Shown here piece after piece: positions 1-6,261 of a stretch of 7,689 bases of DNA (positions within the stretch are counted from its first letter, which is position 1; each line of letters starts with the position of its first letter). The notes beneath the pieces are model-generated. The model saw nothing but the letters and a program-made list of their open reading frames with translations. It searched no databases and was not told where the DNA came from. This DNA comes from JBARRO01 sp049644265 (GTDB lineage Bacteria > Bacteroidota > Ignavibacteria > UBA10030), in contig JBARRO010000218.1 in assembly GCA_049644265.1 (NCBI GenBank), positions 1 through 7,689 on the forward strand. The letters are read 5' to 3'. The translations under genes were made by a program, and so were the position numbers.

Positions 1-170
1 GAAGTTGTTTCAGCTCTTCGTTCACTGGGGCCATTGCACGGACCGGAACTAATTTGCTGCGGCTAAAAGACTGTGAATTGCACTAAACGAATGTCGCCGA
101 CTCTTGACTCTGCGTTGCTTGCGTCGGTCGTTTTTTGGCGGGAGCGGGCAGCAACATATTCAAATGCAAA
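1..170. other. Left-edge region without a recognisable gene
   Basis: This stretch follows the toxin stop on the minus strand. I see no convincing gene in it. A minus-strand ATG at 34 opens a frame reading MAPVNEELKQL to the window edge, which is too short to judge. The segment 114-154 has GTTGCT and AGCAAC ends that could pair around a long GC-rich centre containing a run of six T, so a weak terminator or structured element after the toxin gene is possible. It does not match integron attC core sites well. Confidence 0.3.
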
Positions 171-464
171 CTATCCTCTTGATTGCCAACGAGATGGATC
201 ACGGCGAGAGTGAAACACAGCTTGGACACGAATTTCGGATTTGTGAACTTCGAAGAACACAGCGAAAGGGAATCTTTTGACCACGGCACGTCTAAAACCC
301 CTGTGGACCACAGGAAAGCTTTCGGGATTTCGCTGAATCCGTTCAACCGCCTCGTCAATGCAGAGAAGGAATTCTGAGCCGAGTCCTTTGCTTTGATGTT
401 CATACCACACAACTGCATCGTGAAGCTCACCTTCTGCTTCCGGGTGAAATAGAATCGACGCCAC
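171..464 (-). CDS. ParE/RelE-family type II toxin
   Basis: This 97-residue protein fits the ParE branch of the RelE/ParE toxin superfamily. Visible family features are the N-terminal FHPEAEGELHDAVVWYE segment (about residues 6-22), GLGSEF (about 27-32), the I..NPESFP stretch before the central strands, the RRAVVKRFPFAVFFEV strand pair, and the C-terminal HSRRDPSRW motif typical of the family. Length is normal for the family. ParE members poison DNA gyrase, whereas RelE members cleave ribosome-bound mRNA. The sequence looks more ParE-like, but the target cannot be proven here. The gene starts at a GTG that overlaps the antitoxin TAG stop by one base, which implies translational coupling and supports the pairing. 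The toxin is predicted to be cytoplasmic and neutralised by the upstream antitoxin. Confidence 0.85.
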   Translation of the reverse strand: MASILFHPEAEGELHDAVVWYEHQSKGLGSEFLLCIDEAVERIQRNPESFPVVHRGFRRAVVKRFPFAVFFEVHKSEIRVQAVFHSRRDPSRWQSRG

Positions 465-676
465 TAGGACTTGAGAAACTCAGCTTTGATTTGTTCCCAG
501 GAATGCGCTCGCGACGAGGCAAAAGTTTGAGAACGGCGCTCCAACTCCTTCTTCTGGGTCTCTGTGAGTTCAAAAGCCTCGTTTTCCCGGGCAATACCAT
601 CCCAGATCTCCTCTACGAGAAGAATTCGTTCGGCGACACTAAGTTTCCCTATTTCGCTTGCAAGATTTAGACTCAT
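464..676 (-). CDS. Addiction-module antitoxin (PF09720/TIGR02574-like)
   Basis: This 70-residue acidic protein matches the short 'putative addiction module component' antitoxin family, which is normally paired with ParE-type toxins. The family pattern is seen in the N-terminal helix LASEIGKLSVAERILLVEEIWDGIA (about residues 5-29), followed by LTETQKKELERR (about 37-48), and by a C-terminal SWEQIKAEFLKS toxin-wrapping tail. The ATG at 676 is preceded by GGAGG (positions 681-685, minus strand) four bases upstream, a good ribosome binding site. It lies 69 bp downstream of the coaBC stop. An AT-rich -10-like box and a near-perfect inverted repeat in that gap suggest its own autoregulated promoter. 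It stabilises or silences the downstream toxin. The DNA-binding partner is not evident, since this family lacks an obvious DNA-binding fold. Confidence 0.82.
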   Translation of the reverse strand: MSLNLASEIGKLSVAERILLVEEIWDGIARENEAFELTETQKKELERRSQTFASSRAHSWEQIKAEFLKS

Positions 677-697
677 GGATCCTCCAGAGTTTGCCAG

Positions 698-723
698 AAT
701 ATAACAACATTCCTTGGAATATT
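698..723 (-). promoter_or_regulatory. Candidate promoter/operator of the toxin-antitoxin module
   Basis: On the minus strand TATATT (698-703) makes a plausible -10 box 12 bases before the antitoxin GGAGG. Directly upstream, 706-723 is an inverted repeat, AATATTCC-AA-GGAATGTT, with seven of eight positions paired. This is the usual place for a toxin-antitoxin autorepression operator. No good -35 box is visible, so the promoter assignment is tentative. Confidence 0.4.
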
Positions 724-745
724 CGCCACCGAACAGCGGGTTTTA

Positions 746-1954
746 CTACAACAGGTTTTTGATGCGATCGAGGATCGCATTTGCGACATCGAATTTGGTA
801 AGCTCCGGAAGTTTCTCCACCGCCCCTTTCCGGTCGATCATGGTCACCTCGTTCGTGTCTGCGCCGAAGGTGCTCTTCTGCTTGTCGAGAGAATTCAGGA
901 CAATGAGATCGAGGTTCTTCTTCGTGAGTTTCTCCCGGGCGTTCCGAAGCCCGTCTTCCGTTTCCAGGGCAAACCCGACAAGAAGAATTTTCCCCTTCTT
1001 CTTTCCGAGGGACTCGAGAATATCCGGCGTTGTGATGAGCTTGAGCTCGGGAGCCATTCCTCCCGATTTCTTGATCTTTCGTTGCGCAGCGTGCTCCGGC
1101 ATATAATCCGCAACAGCAGCGGCCATGATGACGGCGTCGGTTTTCTTTGCCTGGGTAAGGACTGCCTTGTGCATTTCGAGGGCGGATTCAACGTTGACCC
1201 GCTTAACATTCTTCGGAGTGTCAAGGGCAACGGGGCCGGTGATGAGCGTAACCGATGCTCCACGAAGCGCCGCAGCGCTCGCAATCGCAAACCCCATTTT
1301 TCCAGACGATCGGTTTCCAATGAAACGCACCGGATCGATGGCTTCATACGTCGGGCCGGCAGTGACGACAATCCGTTTCTTCCGAAGGTCCTGGTACGAC
1401 TTGTCAAACACCCCGTTGATAAACGCGACGATTCGATCTATTTCCGGCAGGCGGCCGGGACCTTGAAGGCCGCTGGCGTGCTCTCCCTGCTCGGCCGGCA
1501 CTGCGAAGAATCCGCGCTCGCGGAGATGGGCGATGTTCTTTTGCGTGATCTCGCTCAGGAACATGTCCGCGTCCATCGTCGGCACCAGAACCACCGGACG
1601 CGTACAGGCAAGCGTTGCGATGGTCAGCAGATTATCCGCCATGCCATTGGTAATTTTGGCAATCGTGTGAGCGGAGGCGGGAGCGATGACCATCAGGTCG
1701 GCCCAATTGGCAAGGTCAATATGCCTTGTCCCAACGGCGGAATTTGTCGATTGATCGGTGGACCACAGGTCGACGGCAACGGGATTTTTCGAGAGCGTCG
1801 AAAATGTCAGCGGGGTGACGAACTTCGTCGCCGCGTCCGTCATAATGACCTTCACCTCTGCGCCGGCCTTGACCAACTCACGGACAAGGTAGCACGATTT
1901 GTAAGCCGCGATCCCTCCCGTTACACCCACCAATATGTGTTTGCCGCGCAACAC
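746..1954 (-). CDS. coaBC: Bifunctional phosphopantothenoylcysteine decarboxylase / phosphopantothenate-cysteine ligase
   Basis: This 402-residue CoaBC (Dfp) carries out two consecutive cytoplasmic steps of coenzyme A synthesis: ligation of cysteine to 4'-phosphopantothenate, then FMN-dependent decarboxylation to 4'-phosphopantetheine. The CoaC domain is about residues 1-185, with GVTGGIAAYK (10-19), the conserved His in TRHIDLANWAD (H78) and PASAHT (92-97). The CoaB domain is about 190-402, with TAGPTYEAIDPVRFIGNRSSGKMG (198-221), AAAVADY (278-284) and the KIKK lysines (293-296). Three CoaC motifs differ from the E. coli enzyme. PASANT reads PASAHT, PxMN reads PTMD (D128), and the catalytic Cys of LACG is Ser161 in HASG. 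The start is GTG 12 bp after the rpoZ stop. An adjacent TTG is equally possible, and no clear Shine-Dalgarno is seen, so translation may be coupled. It is the last housekeeping gene of the yicC operon. Confidence 0.96.
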   Translation of the reverse strand: MLRGKHILVGVTGGIAAYKSCYLVRELVKAGAEVKVIMTDAATKFVTPLTFSTLSKNPVAVDLWSTDQSTNSAVGTRHIDLANWADLMVIAPASAHTIAKITNGMADNLLTIATLACTRPVVLVPTMDADMFLSEITQKNIAHLRERGFFAVPAEQGEHASGLQGPGRLPEIDRIVAFINGVFDKSYQDLRKKRIVVTAGPTYEAIDPVRFIGNRSSGKMGFAIASAAALRGASVTLITGPVALDTPKNVKRVNVESALEMHKAVLTQAKKTDAVIMAAAVADYMPEHAAQRKIKKSGGMAPELKLITTPDILESLGKKKGKILLVGFALETEDGLRNAREKLTKKNLDLIVLNSLDKQKSTFGADTNEVTMIDRKGAVEKLPELTKFDVANAILDRIKNLL

Positions 1955-1966
1955 GGGGGCTGGCCG

Positions 1967-2314
1967 CTACTCGGCCTCTTTTTCTTTGGGCGGAAGAAGC
2001 GGTTCAACCGGTTCTTTGTAACGGCGGAAGATCTTGCCGGCAGACATTTCTTCCAGGGCGAGCGTCGTCGGTTTCGGCCGGTTTTCGAACTCCAGACTGA
2101 TCTTCAGCTGGTCCGGATTGGCCGCCGCATTGTCCAGCTCCTCCTCGGCTTCCGTCGTTGTCGTCAGCTGCTTGATCGTTTCGAGCCGCTGATTCAGCTC
2201 GATTTTGATCTCGTCATGAATCTGCCGCGCGCGTTTTGCGGTCACGAGAATCGCCTCGTAAATGTTGTCGACATTCTTGAAAAAATCTCTCGTTCCAATA
2301 GGTTTCAGTGCCAC
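1967..2314 (-). CDS. rpoZ: DNA-directed RNA polymerase omega subunit
   Basis: This 115-residue protein resembles the RpoZ/Rpb6-type omega subunits of Bacteroidota and relatives. Omega helps assemble RNA polymerase by clamping the C-terminus of beta-prime. The diagnostic core is DNIYEAILVTAKRARQIHDEIKIEL (about residues 16-40), matching the conserved omega helix with its ARQI signature. TLALEEMSAGKIFRRYKEP (about 84-102) is the typical C-terminal segment. It does not begin with the MARVTV seen in E. coli, where the N-terminus contributes to ppGpp site 1, so that site is probably absent (inference). The GTG start is set by AAGGAG (2322-2327, minus strand) seven bases upstream. It lies between gmk (25-bp gap) and coaBC (12-bp gap), the conserved gmk-rpoZ-coaBC order. 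Confidence 0.93.
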   Translation of the reverse strand: MALKPIGTRDFFKNVDNIYEAILVTAKRARQIHDEIKIELNQRLETIKQLTTTTEAEEELDNAAANPDQLKISLEFENRPKPTTLALEEMSAGKIFRRYKEPVEPLLPPKEKEAE

Positions 2315-2321
2315 TGCGGTG

Positions 2322-2327
2322 CTCCTT
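2322..2327 (-). promoter_or_regulatory. Ribosome binding site fixing the rpoZ GTG start
   Basis: AAGGAG on the minus strand ends seven bases before the GTG at 2314. It is the strongest Shine-Dalgarno within the operon and decides the otherwise weak GTG start. Confidence 0.75.
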
Positions 2328-2339
2328 TATGATGATGAT

Positions 2340-2918
2340 TTAATGAACCAACAATCCTTCTGTGTGTTGCCTGACAAGTCCGTCGACTTCCGCGATGGCC
2401 TTTGTGAGGTCATCGTTGATCACCTGACAGTCAAACTGATTTCCCATTTCCAGTTCCATTTCGGCACGATCGAGCCGTCGTTTGATCGTCGCATCGTCTT
2501 CCGTTTTGCGGTTGACCAGTCGCTGCTTCAGGGATTCGAAGCTGGGCGGTTTGATGAAAATCAGTACTGCCTCATCGTGAGAGCGCTTCTTGATAGACAA
2601 GCCGCCTTTGACGTCGACGTCGAACAGCATCACGCTTCCGTGTGCCAGTGCGCGGTCGACTTCGGACCGGAGCGTTCCGTAAAAATCTCCGTAAATTTCT
2701 TCCCACTCCACCAGTGCATCGTTCTTCAGTCTTTCCCGAAATTCTTCCTTCGTCAGAAAGAAATAATCCTTCCCGTTCGCCTCACCGCTGCGCATCTTTC
2801 GGGTCGTGGCTGACACGGAAAAGAGCATCGAGGGATACCGCTGCATGATTGCTTTGGCAATCGTAGTCTTCCCGCTTCCGCTGGGCGCCGATATGACGAT
2901 GAGTTTGCCGCGTTGCAT
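2340..2918 (-). CDS. gmk: Guanylate kinase
   Basis: This 192-residue protein is guanylate kinase, which phosphorylates GMP to GDP with ATP in the cytoplasm. Visible motifs are the P-loop SAPSGSGKTT (residues 10-19), the GMP-binding SATTRKMRSGE segment (36-46), the GxDYFFL strand (49-55), VEWEEIYGDFYGT (70-82), the DVDVKG segment (100-105) and the lid/C-terminal RRLDRAEMELE (147-157) with VINDDL (167-171). Length is normal. The frame stays open to 3056, but I start at the ATG at 2918. MQRGKLIVISAPSGSGK is the normal Gmk N-terminus, and the upstream 46 residues would be translated low-complexity repeat. There is no Shine-Dalgarno, because the tandem repeat runs right up to the start codon. It is second in the yicC-gmk-rpoZ-coaBC operon, separated from yicC by the unusual 215-bp spacer. 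Confidence 0.95.
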   Translation of the reverse strand: MQRGKLIVISAPSGSGKTTIAKAIMQRYPSMLFSVSATTRKMRSGEANGKDYFFLTKEEFRERLKNDALVEWEEIYGDFYGTLRSEVDRALAHGSVMLFDVDVKGGLSIKKRSHDEAVLIFIKPPSFESLKQRLVNRKTEDDATIKRRLDRAEMELEMGNQFDCQVINDDLTKAIAEVDGLVRQHTEGLLVH

Positions 2919-3133
2919 AGTGAGCAGTGATAAGGGATAAGTGATAAGTGAAGAGTAAACAGTGAAGAGTGAAGGGTGAGTTGCGCGTTTCCAGTTACAG
3001 TTTTCAGTCGCCAATCTACAGTCGACAATTTGCAATCTGTAACTTTCAACATTCAATTTTCAACATTCAACCTTGATTCTACCCCTCCCGACCTCTCTCA
3101 GCCTCCTTCATTCCTCACTCATTCAATCTTCAT
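2919..3133 (-). repeat. Intra-operon low-complexity short-period repeat tract
   Basis: The 215-bp gap between yicC and gmk is made of drifted short tandem units, read on the minus strand. It begins near yicC with GAATGAATGAAG-like and GTTGAATGTTGAA-like units. It passes through ACAGATTGCAAATTG/ACTGTAGATTGGCGACTG units and ends with TTCACTCTTCACTGTTTACT/TTATCACTTATC-type units of about 7-9 bases that stop exactly at the gmk ATG. This is non-coding repeat of the kind common in Bacteroidota and Ignavibacteria intergenic regions. It contains no terminator-like hairpin, so read-through from yicC is expected. Confidence 0.75.
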
Positions 3134-4015
3134 TCATTCAATATTCTGAATCTGCTCCCTGATCTTCTCCAACTCTTCTTTCAACCGAACCACCAGATGA
3201 GCGATGGTTGCATCGTTGGCCTTGGACCCGATCGTGTTCGCCTCGCGGTTCATTTCCTGCACAAGGAAATTTAGTTTTCTTCCGGCGAGGTCATCTTTTG
3301 CCAACGCTTCAAGGAAGAACTTATTGTGACTCCGGTATCGAACGCATTCTTCTGTGACATCGAGTCTCTCTGACAGCAGGGCAATTTCGAGTTCCAGCCG
3401 GCCCTGGTCTACCAGGTTCTTGTCTCCGACCAGTTGTTCGATTCGATCCTGAAGTCTTTTGCGTTCCTCGGGGATTCGGTTGCGGGAGAGCTTTTCAATG
3501 TTCTCAATTGCTTCATCCATCCAGCTAACGCGTTTGGCCAGGTCTTTTGACAGCTCTTTTCCCTCTTTTGCGCGCATGGCGTTCAGCTCCGTGAGCGCTT
3601 TCGCGAGAGCTTCTTTCACCGCTGCCCATTCCTCTTCATCGCCTTCCTCAGCGTCTTCCGCTTCAAGGATCTCCGAAAAATTCAGCAGATGCTCGAGTTT
3701 TATTGGCTCCTCCAGCTTCACCGCCTTCTTGAGGTCGGTGAGGAGCTTGAAATACGACTTGGCAACAGCGCTGTTTACTTTGAGCGACGGACCGCCGTCG
3801 GATTCATGGTCGAGTTTCACCGTCACGTTGAGGCTTCCCCGGTTCAGATGCGTCCGGACGATATCTTTCACATCCTTTTCCCGCTGCGACAGCACGCGTG
3901 GAAGACGAGTGAGAACTTCCAAATACCGGCTGTTCACACTACGGACTTCAACGCTGGCGGTAAGGCCTTTTTTGCTTATTTCCGCGCGGCCATAGCCGGT
4001 CATACTGGAGATCAA
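3134..4015 (-). CDS. yicC: YicC/YloC-family endoribonuclease
   Basis: This 293-residue protein is of the YicC/YloC family, cytoplasmic single-strand endoribonucleases implicated in small-RNA and mRNA turnover. The YicC_N domain opens with SMTGYGRAE (residues 4-12) and continues with VRSVNSRYLEV (24-34). The C-terminal DUF1732 domain ends with the family signature EMNREANTIGSKA (254-266) and the terminal REQIQNIE (286-293). A charged helical middle (about 115-200, including an acidic AEDAEEGDEEEW run) is normal for the family. I chose the TTG at 4015: the protein then starts LISSMTGYG as in homologues, length is typical, and AGAGGT (4021-4026, minus strand) lies five bases upstream. A GTG at 4045 would add ten residues without a ribosome binding site. 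It is first in the operon with gmk, rpoZ and coaBC, and divergent from rqcH. Confidence 0.92.
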   Translation of the reverse strand: MISSMTGYGRAEISKKGLTASVEVRSVNSRYLEVLTRLPRVLSQREKDVKDIVRTHLNRGSLNVTVKLDHESDGGPSLKVNSAVAKSYFKLLTDLKKAVKLEEPIKLEHLLNFSEILEAEDAEEGDEEEWAAVKEALAKALTELNAMRAKEGKELSKDLAKRVSWMDEAIENIEKLSRNRIPEERKRLQDRIEQLVGDKNLVDQGRLELEIALLSERLDVTEECVRYRSHNKFFLEALAKDDLAGRKLNFLVQEMNREANTIGSKANDATIAHLVVRLKEELEKIREQIQNIE

Positions 4016-4020
4016 TTGGC

Positions 4021-4026
4021 ACCTCT
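4021..4026 (-). promoter_or_regulatory. Ribosome binding site supporting a TTG start for yicC
   Basis: AGAGGT on the minus strand is five bases before the TTG at 4015. No comparable site precedes the upstream GTG at 4045, so this decides the start. Confidence 0.6.
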
Positions 4027-4056
4027 GAAAAGTGGATTCTCGCACTTGAACTTAGA

Positions 4057-4086
4057 AATATACGCAGAATTTGGCTCAGCCGTCAA
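4057..4086 (-). promoter_or_regulatory. Promoter of the yicC-gmk-rpoZ-coaBC operon
   Basis: On the minus strand TTGACG (4081-4086) and TATATT (4057-4062) are separated by 18 bases, close to the primary sigma consensus. TATATTTC also resembles the Bacteroidota -7 box TAnnTTTG. Transcription would begin near 4050, giving a leader of about 35 bases before the TTG start of yicC. Confidence 0.6.
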
Positions 4087-4178
4087 GAAATTGTTACCGA
4101 CATTCTCTGCACGCAATTATACACCAGTTATCAACACCCACTCGTTGCTTTTCCGTCTATTTTTTGTGATTCTGCACT

Positions 4179-4190
4179 GTTGTGCACAAC
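4179..4190. promoter_or_regulatory. Perfect 12-bp palindrome just before rqcH
   Basis: GTTGTGCACAAC is a perfect dyad ending five bases before the rqcH ATG, where a Shine-Dalgarno would normally be. It could be an operator or could pair as a small RNA stem. A clear rqcH promoter is not visible; TTACCG (4094-4099) with TTATAC 17 bases downstream is a weak candidate. Confidence 0.4.
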
Positions 4191-4195
4191 GCACT

Positions 4196-5884
4196 ATGGT
4201 TGCAAATTACTTCACACTGTTTCATATCGCCCGGCTTCTCGGGAAGAATCTTCACGGGTGGAGATTCAACTCACTCTTTTCGCAACAGAAAAGAGAGCTC
4301 GTGGCGAGCGTTGTTTCCGGATTGGCTGATGGATCAAGCCGCGAGAACTTTCTCGTCATCAGCTGTGAACCTTCACAGAATTTTCTGTACCTCATCGACG
4401 ACTTTCGTCGGGCCAAAAAGAATTCTGTCGACCTGTTTGAAAGTATTGGAGGAAGATCAATCACCGCGGTTTCTGTACTCGCCTCGGACCGGTCAATAGT
4501 CTTCAGTCTGGACGACGAAAAACAATTCGTTGTTCAGTTGTTCGGCTCGAAAGCAAATGTAGTTCTCGTAAACGACCGAGGGATTATTGAAGAAGCCTTC
4601 CTCCGCGGTAAGGAAATAGTTGGACAATCTCTGGTCGAACGCCTCCCCTTCGTTTTCCCCACAAATGTCGATGAATTTTCCCAGGCTCTTCTTTCGTCAC
4701 CCGAGGCTCCCCTCGAGCAAAGACTGAAGAAGATCTTCCCCCACTGGGGAAGCCTACTTGTTCGGGAATTGCTCTTCCGTGCATTCGGACCCGAAGCTCC
4801 CTCCAGCGAGGTGAGCCGTGCGGATGCTGCCCGACTGCATGATGAAACGACCTCTCTCCTTGCAGAACTTCGTGATCATCCTTCGCCGCAGATCCTTTAT
4901 CAAGGAACCACTCCCCGCGTGTTTTCCATTATTACTCTGAAGCATTTCGAATCGGATCGCGTTGAATTGTTCGACTCGATATTCGGCGGCATCCGGGCAT
5001 TCCTCGGCTCCTCCAGGAGGAGCGACCGGTTCGTCAGCGACAAGGAGGTACTTGAGAAAGCTTTAAGGAAAGACCTGGACCATACAAGCCGAACCCTGAA
5101 GAAAATGGAGGAGGAAGCCCAGTCACTCGAACGGGCGGAGTTGTATGAATTATCGGGAAAGCTCCTGATGGCAAACATCCATCTGGTTTCAAAGGGGATG
5201 AAGAGTGTTCAGCTTGAGAACGTTTACACTCCGTCAGAAGGGCCGGTGAGCGTTCAGCTTGACCCGAATCTCACTCCTGCAAAAAACGCCGAGCGGTATT
5301 TCGAGAAATCGAGAAAAGCCCGCAAGTCTATTGAAGAGCAGAAGGGCCGCAAGAAAGAGGCAGAAGAGCGGCAACGACTCGTTCAACAATTGGTGGATGA
5401 AATAGAGGGGATTGAGACAGCCGAGGAGTTGAGGGATTTTGTCAACGGACGACACGATCAGTTGAAGAATGTGGGGATTAAAGTCTCAAAGAGCGGAGTC
5501 GCTTCAAAAGAAGAGACGATCCCGTTTCGGGTATTTACTGTGGCGGGAGGATTTCAGGTCTGGGCGGGGAAAAGCGGGGAAAACAACGATCTGCTTTCAA
5601 CACGATTCACCAAGCAGAACGATTTGTGGTTTCACGCCCGGGCGGTCGGTGGATCGCATGTTGTGTTGAAGATGGGAACGGGAAAGGGAGAAGTGAGCAA
5701 GCACGCCATGGAACAGGCGGCAGCAATCGCAGCATACTATAGTAAGATGAAAGGTGCAAAACTCGTTCCAGTTTCGATGTGTGAAGGAAAATACGTTCGA
5801 AAACCAAAGGGAGCACCGCCGGGATCGGTGAGGATTGAAAGGGAGAAGACGCTGTTGGTGGAGCCGAGGCTGCCGGACGGATAA
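4196..5884 (+). CDS. rqcH: RqcH/NFACT-family ribosome quality-control protein
   Basis: This 562-residue protein is of the NFACT family (RqcH, YloA, historically 'fibronectin-binding protein' FbpA). RqcH binds peptidyl-tRNA-obstructed 50S subunits and recruits alanyl-tRNA to add C-terminal alanine tails that mark stalled peptides. The N-terminal NFACT-N domain (about 1-180) starts MVANYFTLFHIARLL and includes the NDRG segment with D127/R128, which probably corresponds to the functional Asp-Arg pair of B. subtilis RqcH. A helix-hairpin-helix-like stretch follows (about 180-245), then a long charged coiled coil (about 280-420, e.g. KKMEEEAQSLERAE and EEQKGRKKEAEERQR). The C-terminal NFACT-R domain (about 440-550) has NDLWFHARAVGGSHVV (475-490). 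The ATG at 4196 is chosen because NYF near the N-terminus matches homologues; the frame open further upstream is antisense to yicC. No Shine-Dalgarno is seen. It is divergent from yicC, echoing the B. subtilis yloA-yloC neighbourhood. Confidence 0.93.
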   Translation: MVANYFTLFHIARLLGKNLHGWRFNSLFSQQKRELVASVVSGLADGSSRENFLVISCEPSQNFLYLIDDFRRAKKNSVDLFESIGGRSITAVSVLASDRSIVFSLDDEKQFVVQLFGSKANVVLVNDRGIIEEAFLRGKEIVGQSLVERLPFVFPTNVDEFSQALLSSPEAPLEQRLKKIFPHWGSLLVRELLFRAFGPEAPSSEVSRADAARLHDETTSLLAELRDHPSPQILYQGTTPRVFSIITLKHFESDRVELFDSIFGGIRAFLGSSRRSDRFVSDKEVLEKALRKDLDHTSRTLKKMEEEAQSLERAELYELSGKLLMANIHLVSKGMKSVQLENVYTPSEGPVSVQLDPNLTPAKNAERYFEKSRKARKSIEEQKGRKKEAEERQRLVQQLVDEIEGIETAEELRDFVNGRHDQLKNVGIKVSKSGVASKEETIPFRVFTVAGGFQVWAGKSGENNDLLSTRFTKQNDLWFHARAVGGSHVVLKMGTGKGEVSKHAMEQAAAIAAYYSKMKGAKLVPVSMCEGKYVRKPKGAPPGSVRIEREKTLLVEPRLPDG

Positions 5885-6239
5885 GAGATCAATATCCAAT
5901 AACGAATATTCAATGATGAATAATGAAGTGTGTTGCCGTAGGCTTGGTAAAAGATTAACCGCAGAGGACGCAAAGGAGACGCAAAGGAAAGTAAAGAGGG
6001 AGAAGAAAGATGGGTAAAGGAATGTAGAACATTGAATATTGAATAAGGAAGTGGTTGCCGGAGGCTTAGTAAAAGACTAACCGCAAAGAACGCGGAGAAG
6101 GCGCAAAGATCGCAAAGGAAGGGAAGTTGGCGAGAAAAATATCACCCAAAAGAATCTTTATCCATTGTTTTCTCTGCGTCCTTTGCGCCTCCTTTGCGAA
6201 CTTTGCGGTTCATCTTTATCCCAACAATCGGAAAACCCG
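5885..6239. repeat. Gene-free repeat region: two direct copies and one inverted partial copy
   Basis: After rqcH comes an AT-rich stretch of short drifting CAATA/GAATATTCAAT-like units. Two copies of a roughly 75-bp element follow at 5917-5988 and 6040-6119, offset by about 122 bases. Both contain TGAATAA.GAAGTG, GTTGCCG.AGGCTT.GTAAAAGA and TAACCGCA.AG, then several CGCAAAGGA-like subunits. At 6171-6210 a truncated copy lies in the opposite orientation; its CTTTGCGGTT (6201-6210) is exactly complementary to AACCGCAAAG of copy 2 (6079-6088). Copy 2 and the inverted copy could fold into a long imperfect hairpin with a loop of about 50 bases, possibly limiting read-through from rqcH into the shell genes. 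Short frames crossing this region are translated repeat, not genes. Confidence 0.75.
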
Positions 6240-6258
6240 CGTGCTCCTCGGGAGCACG
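6240..6258 (+). promoter_or_regulatory. GC-rich inverted repeat abutting the shell-gene promoter
   Basis: CGTGCTCC-TCG-GGAGCACG is a perfect 8-bp inverted repeat with a 3-base centre, ending three bases before the -35 box at 6262. It may be an operator or activator site for the shell genes. It is less likely a terminator of upstream transcription, since no T run follows. Confidence 0.45.
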
Positions 6259-6261
6259 GTG

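Noticed and set aside
1..34. Possible start of a minus-strand gene (MAPVNEELKQL to the window edge)
   Set aside because: Only eleven codons are visible and the ribosome binding site is weak; it cannot be distinguished from a chance open frame.
60..170. Integron attC-like site beside the toxin-antitoxin genes
   Set aside because: The GTTGCT/AGCAAC ends can pair, but the required core sequences (RYYYAAC and GTTRRRY) are not properly matched.
1082..2332. Long plus-strand frame of 416 codons
   Set aside because: It is antisense to coaBC and rpoZ, both of which have clear family motifs; the composition (His/Arg rich) is typical of a shadow frame.
2919..3056. 46-residue N-terminal extension of guanylate kinase
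   Set aside because: It would encode translated low-complexity repeat; MQRGKLIVISAPSGSGK already matches the normal Gmk N-terminus.
3689..4195. Upstream extension of rqcH
   Set aside because: It runs antisense through yicC; the ATG at 4196 gives the family-typical MVANYF start.
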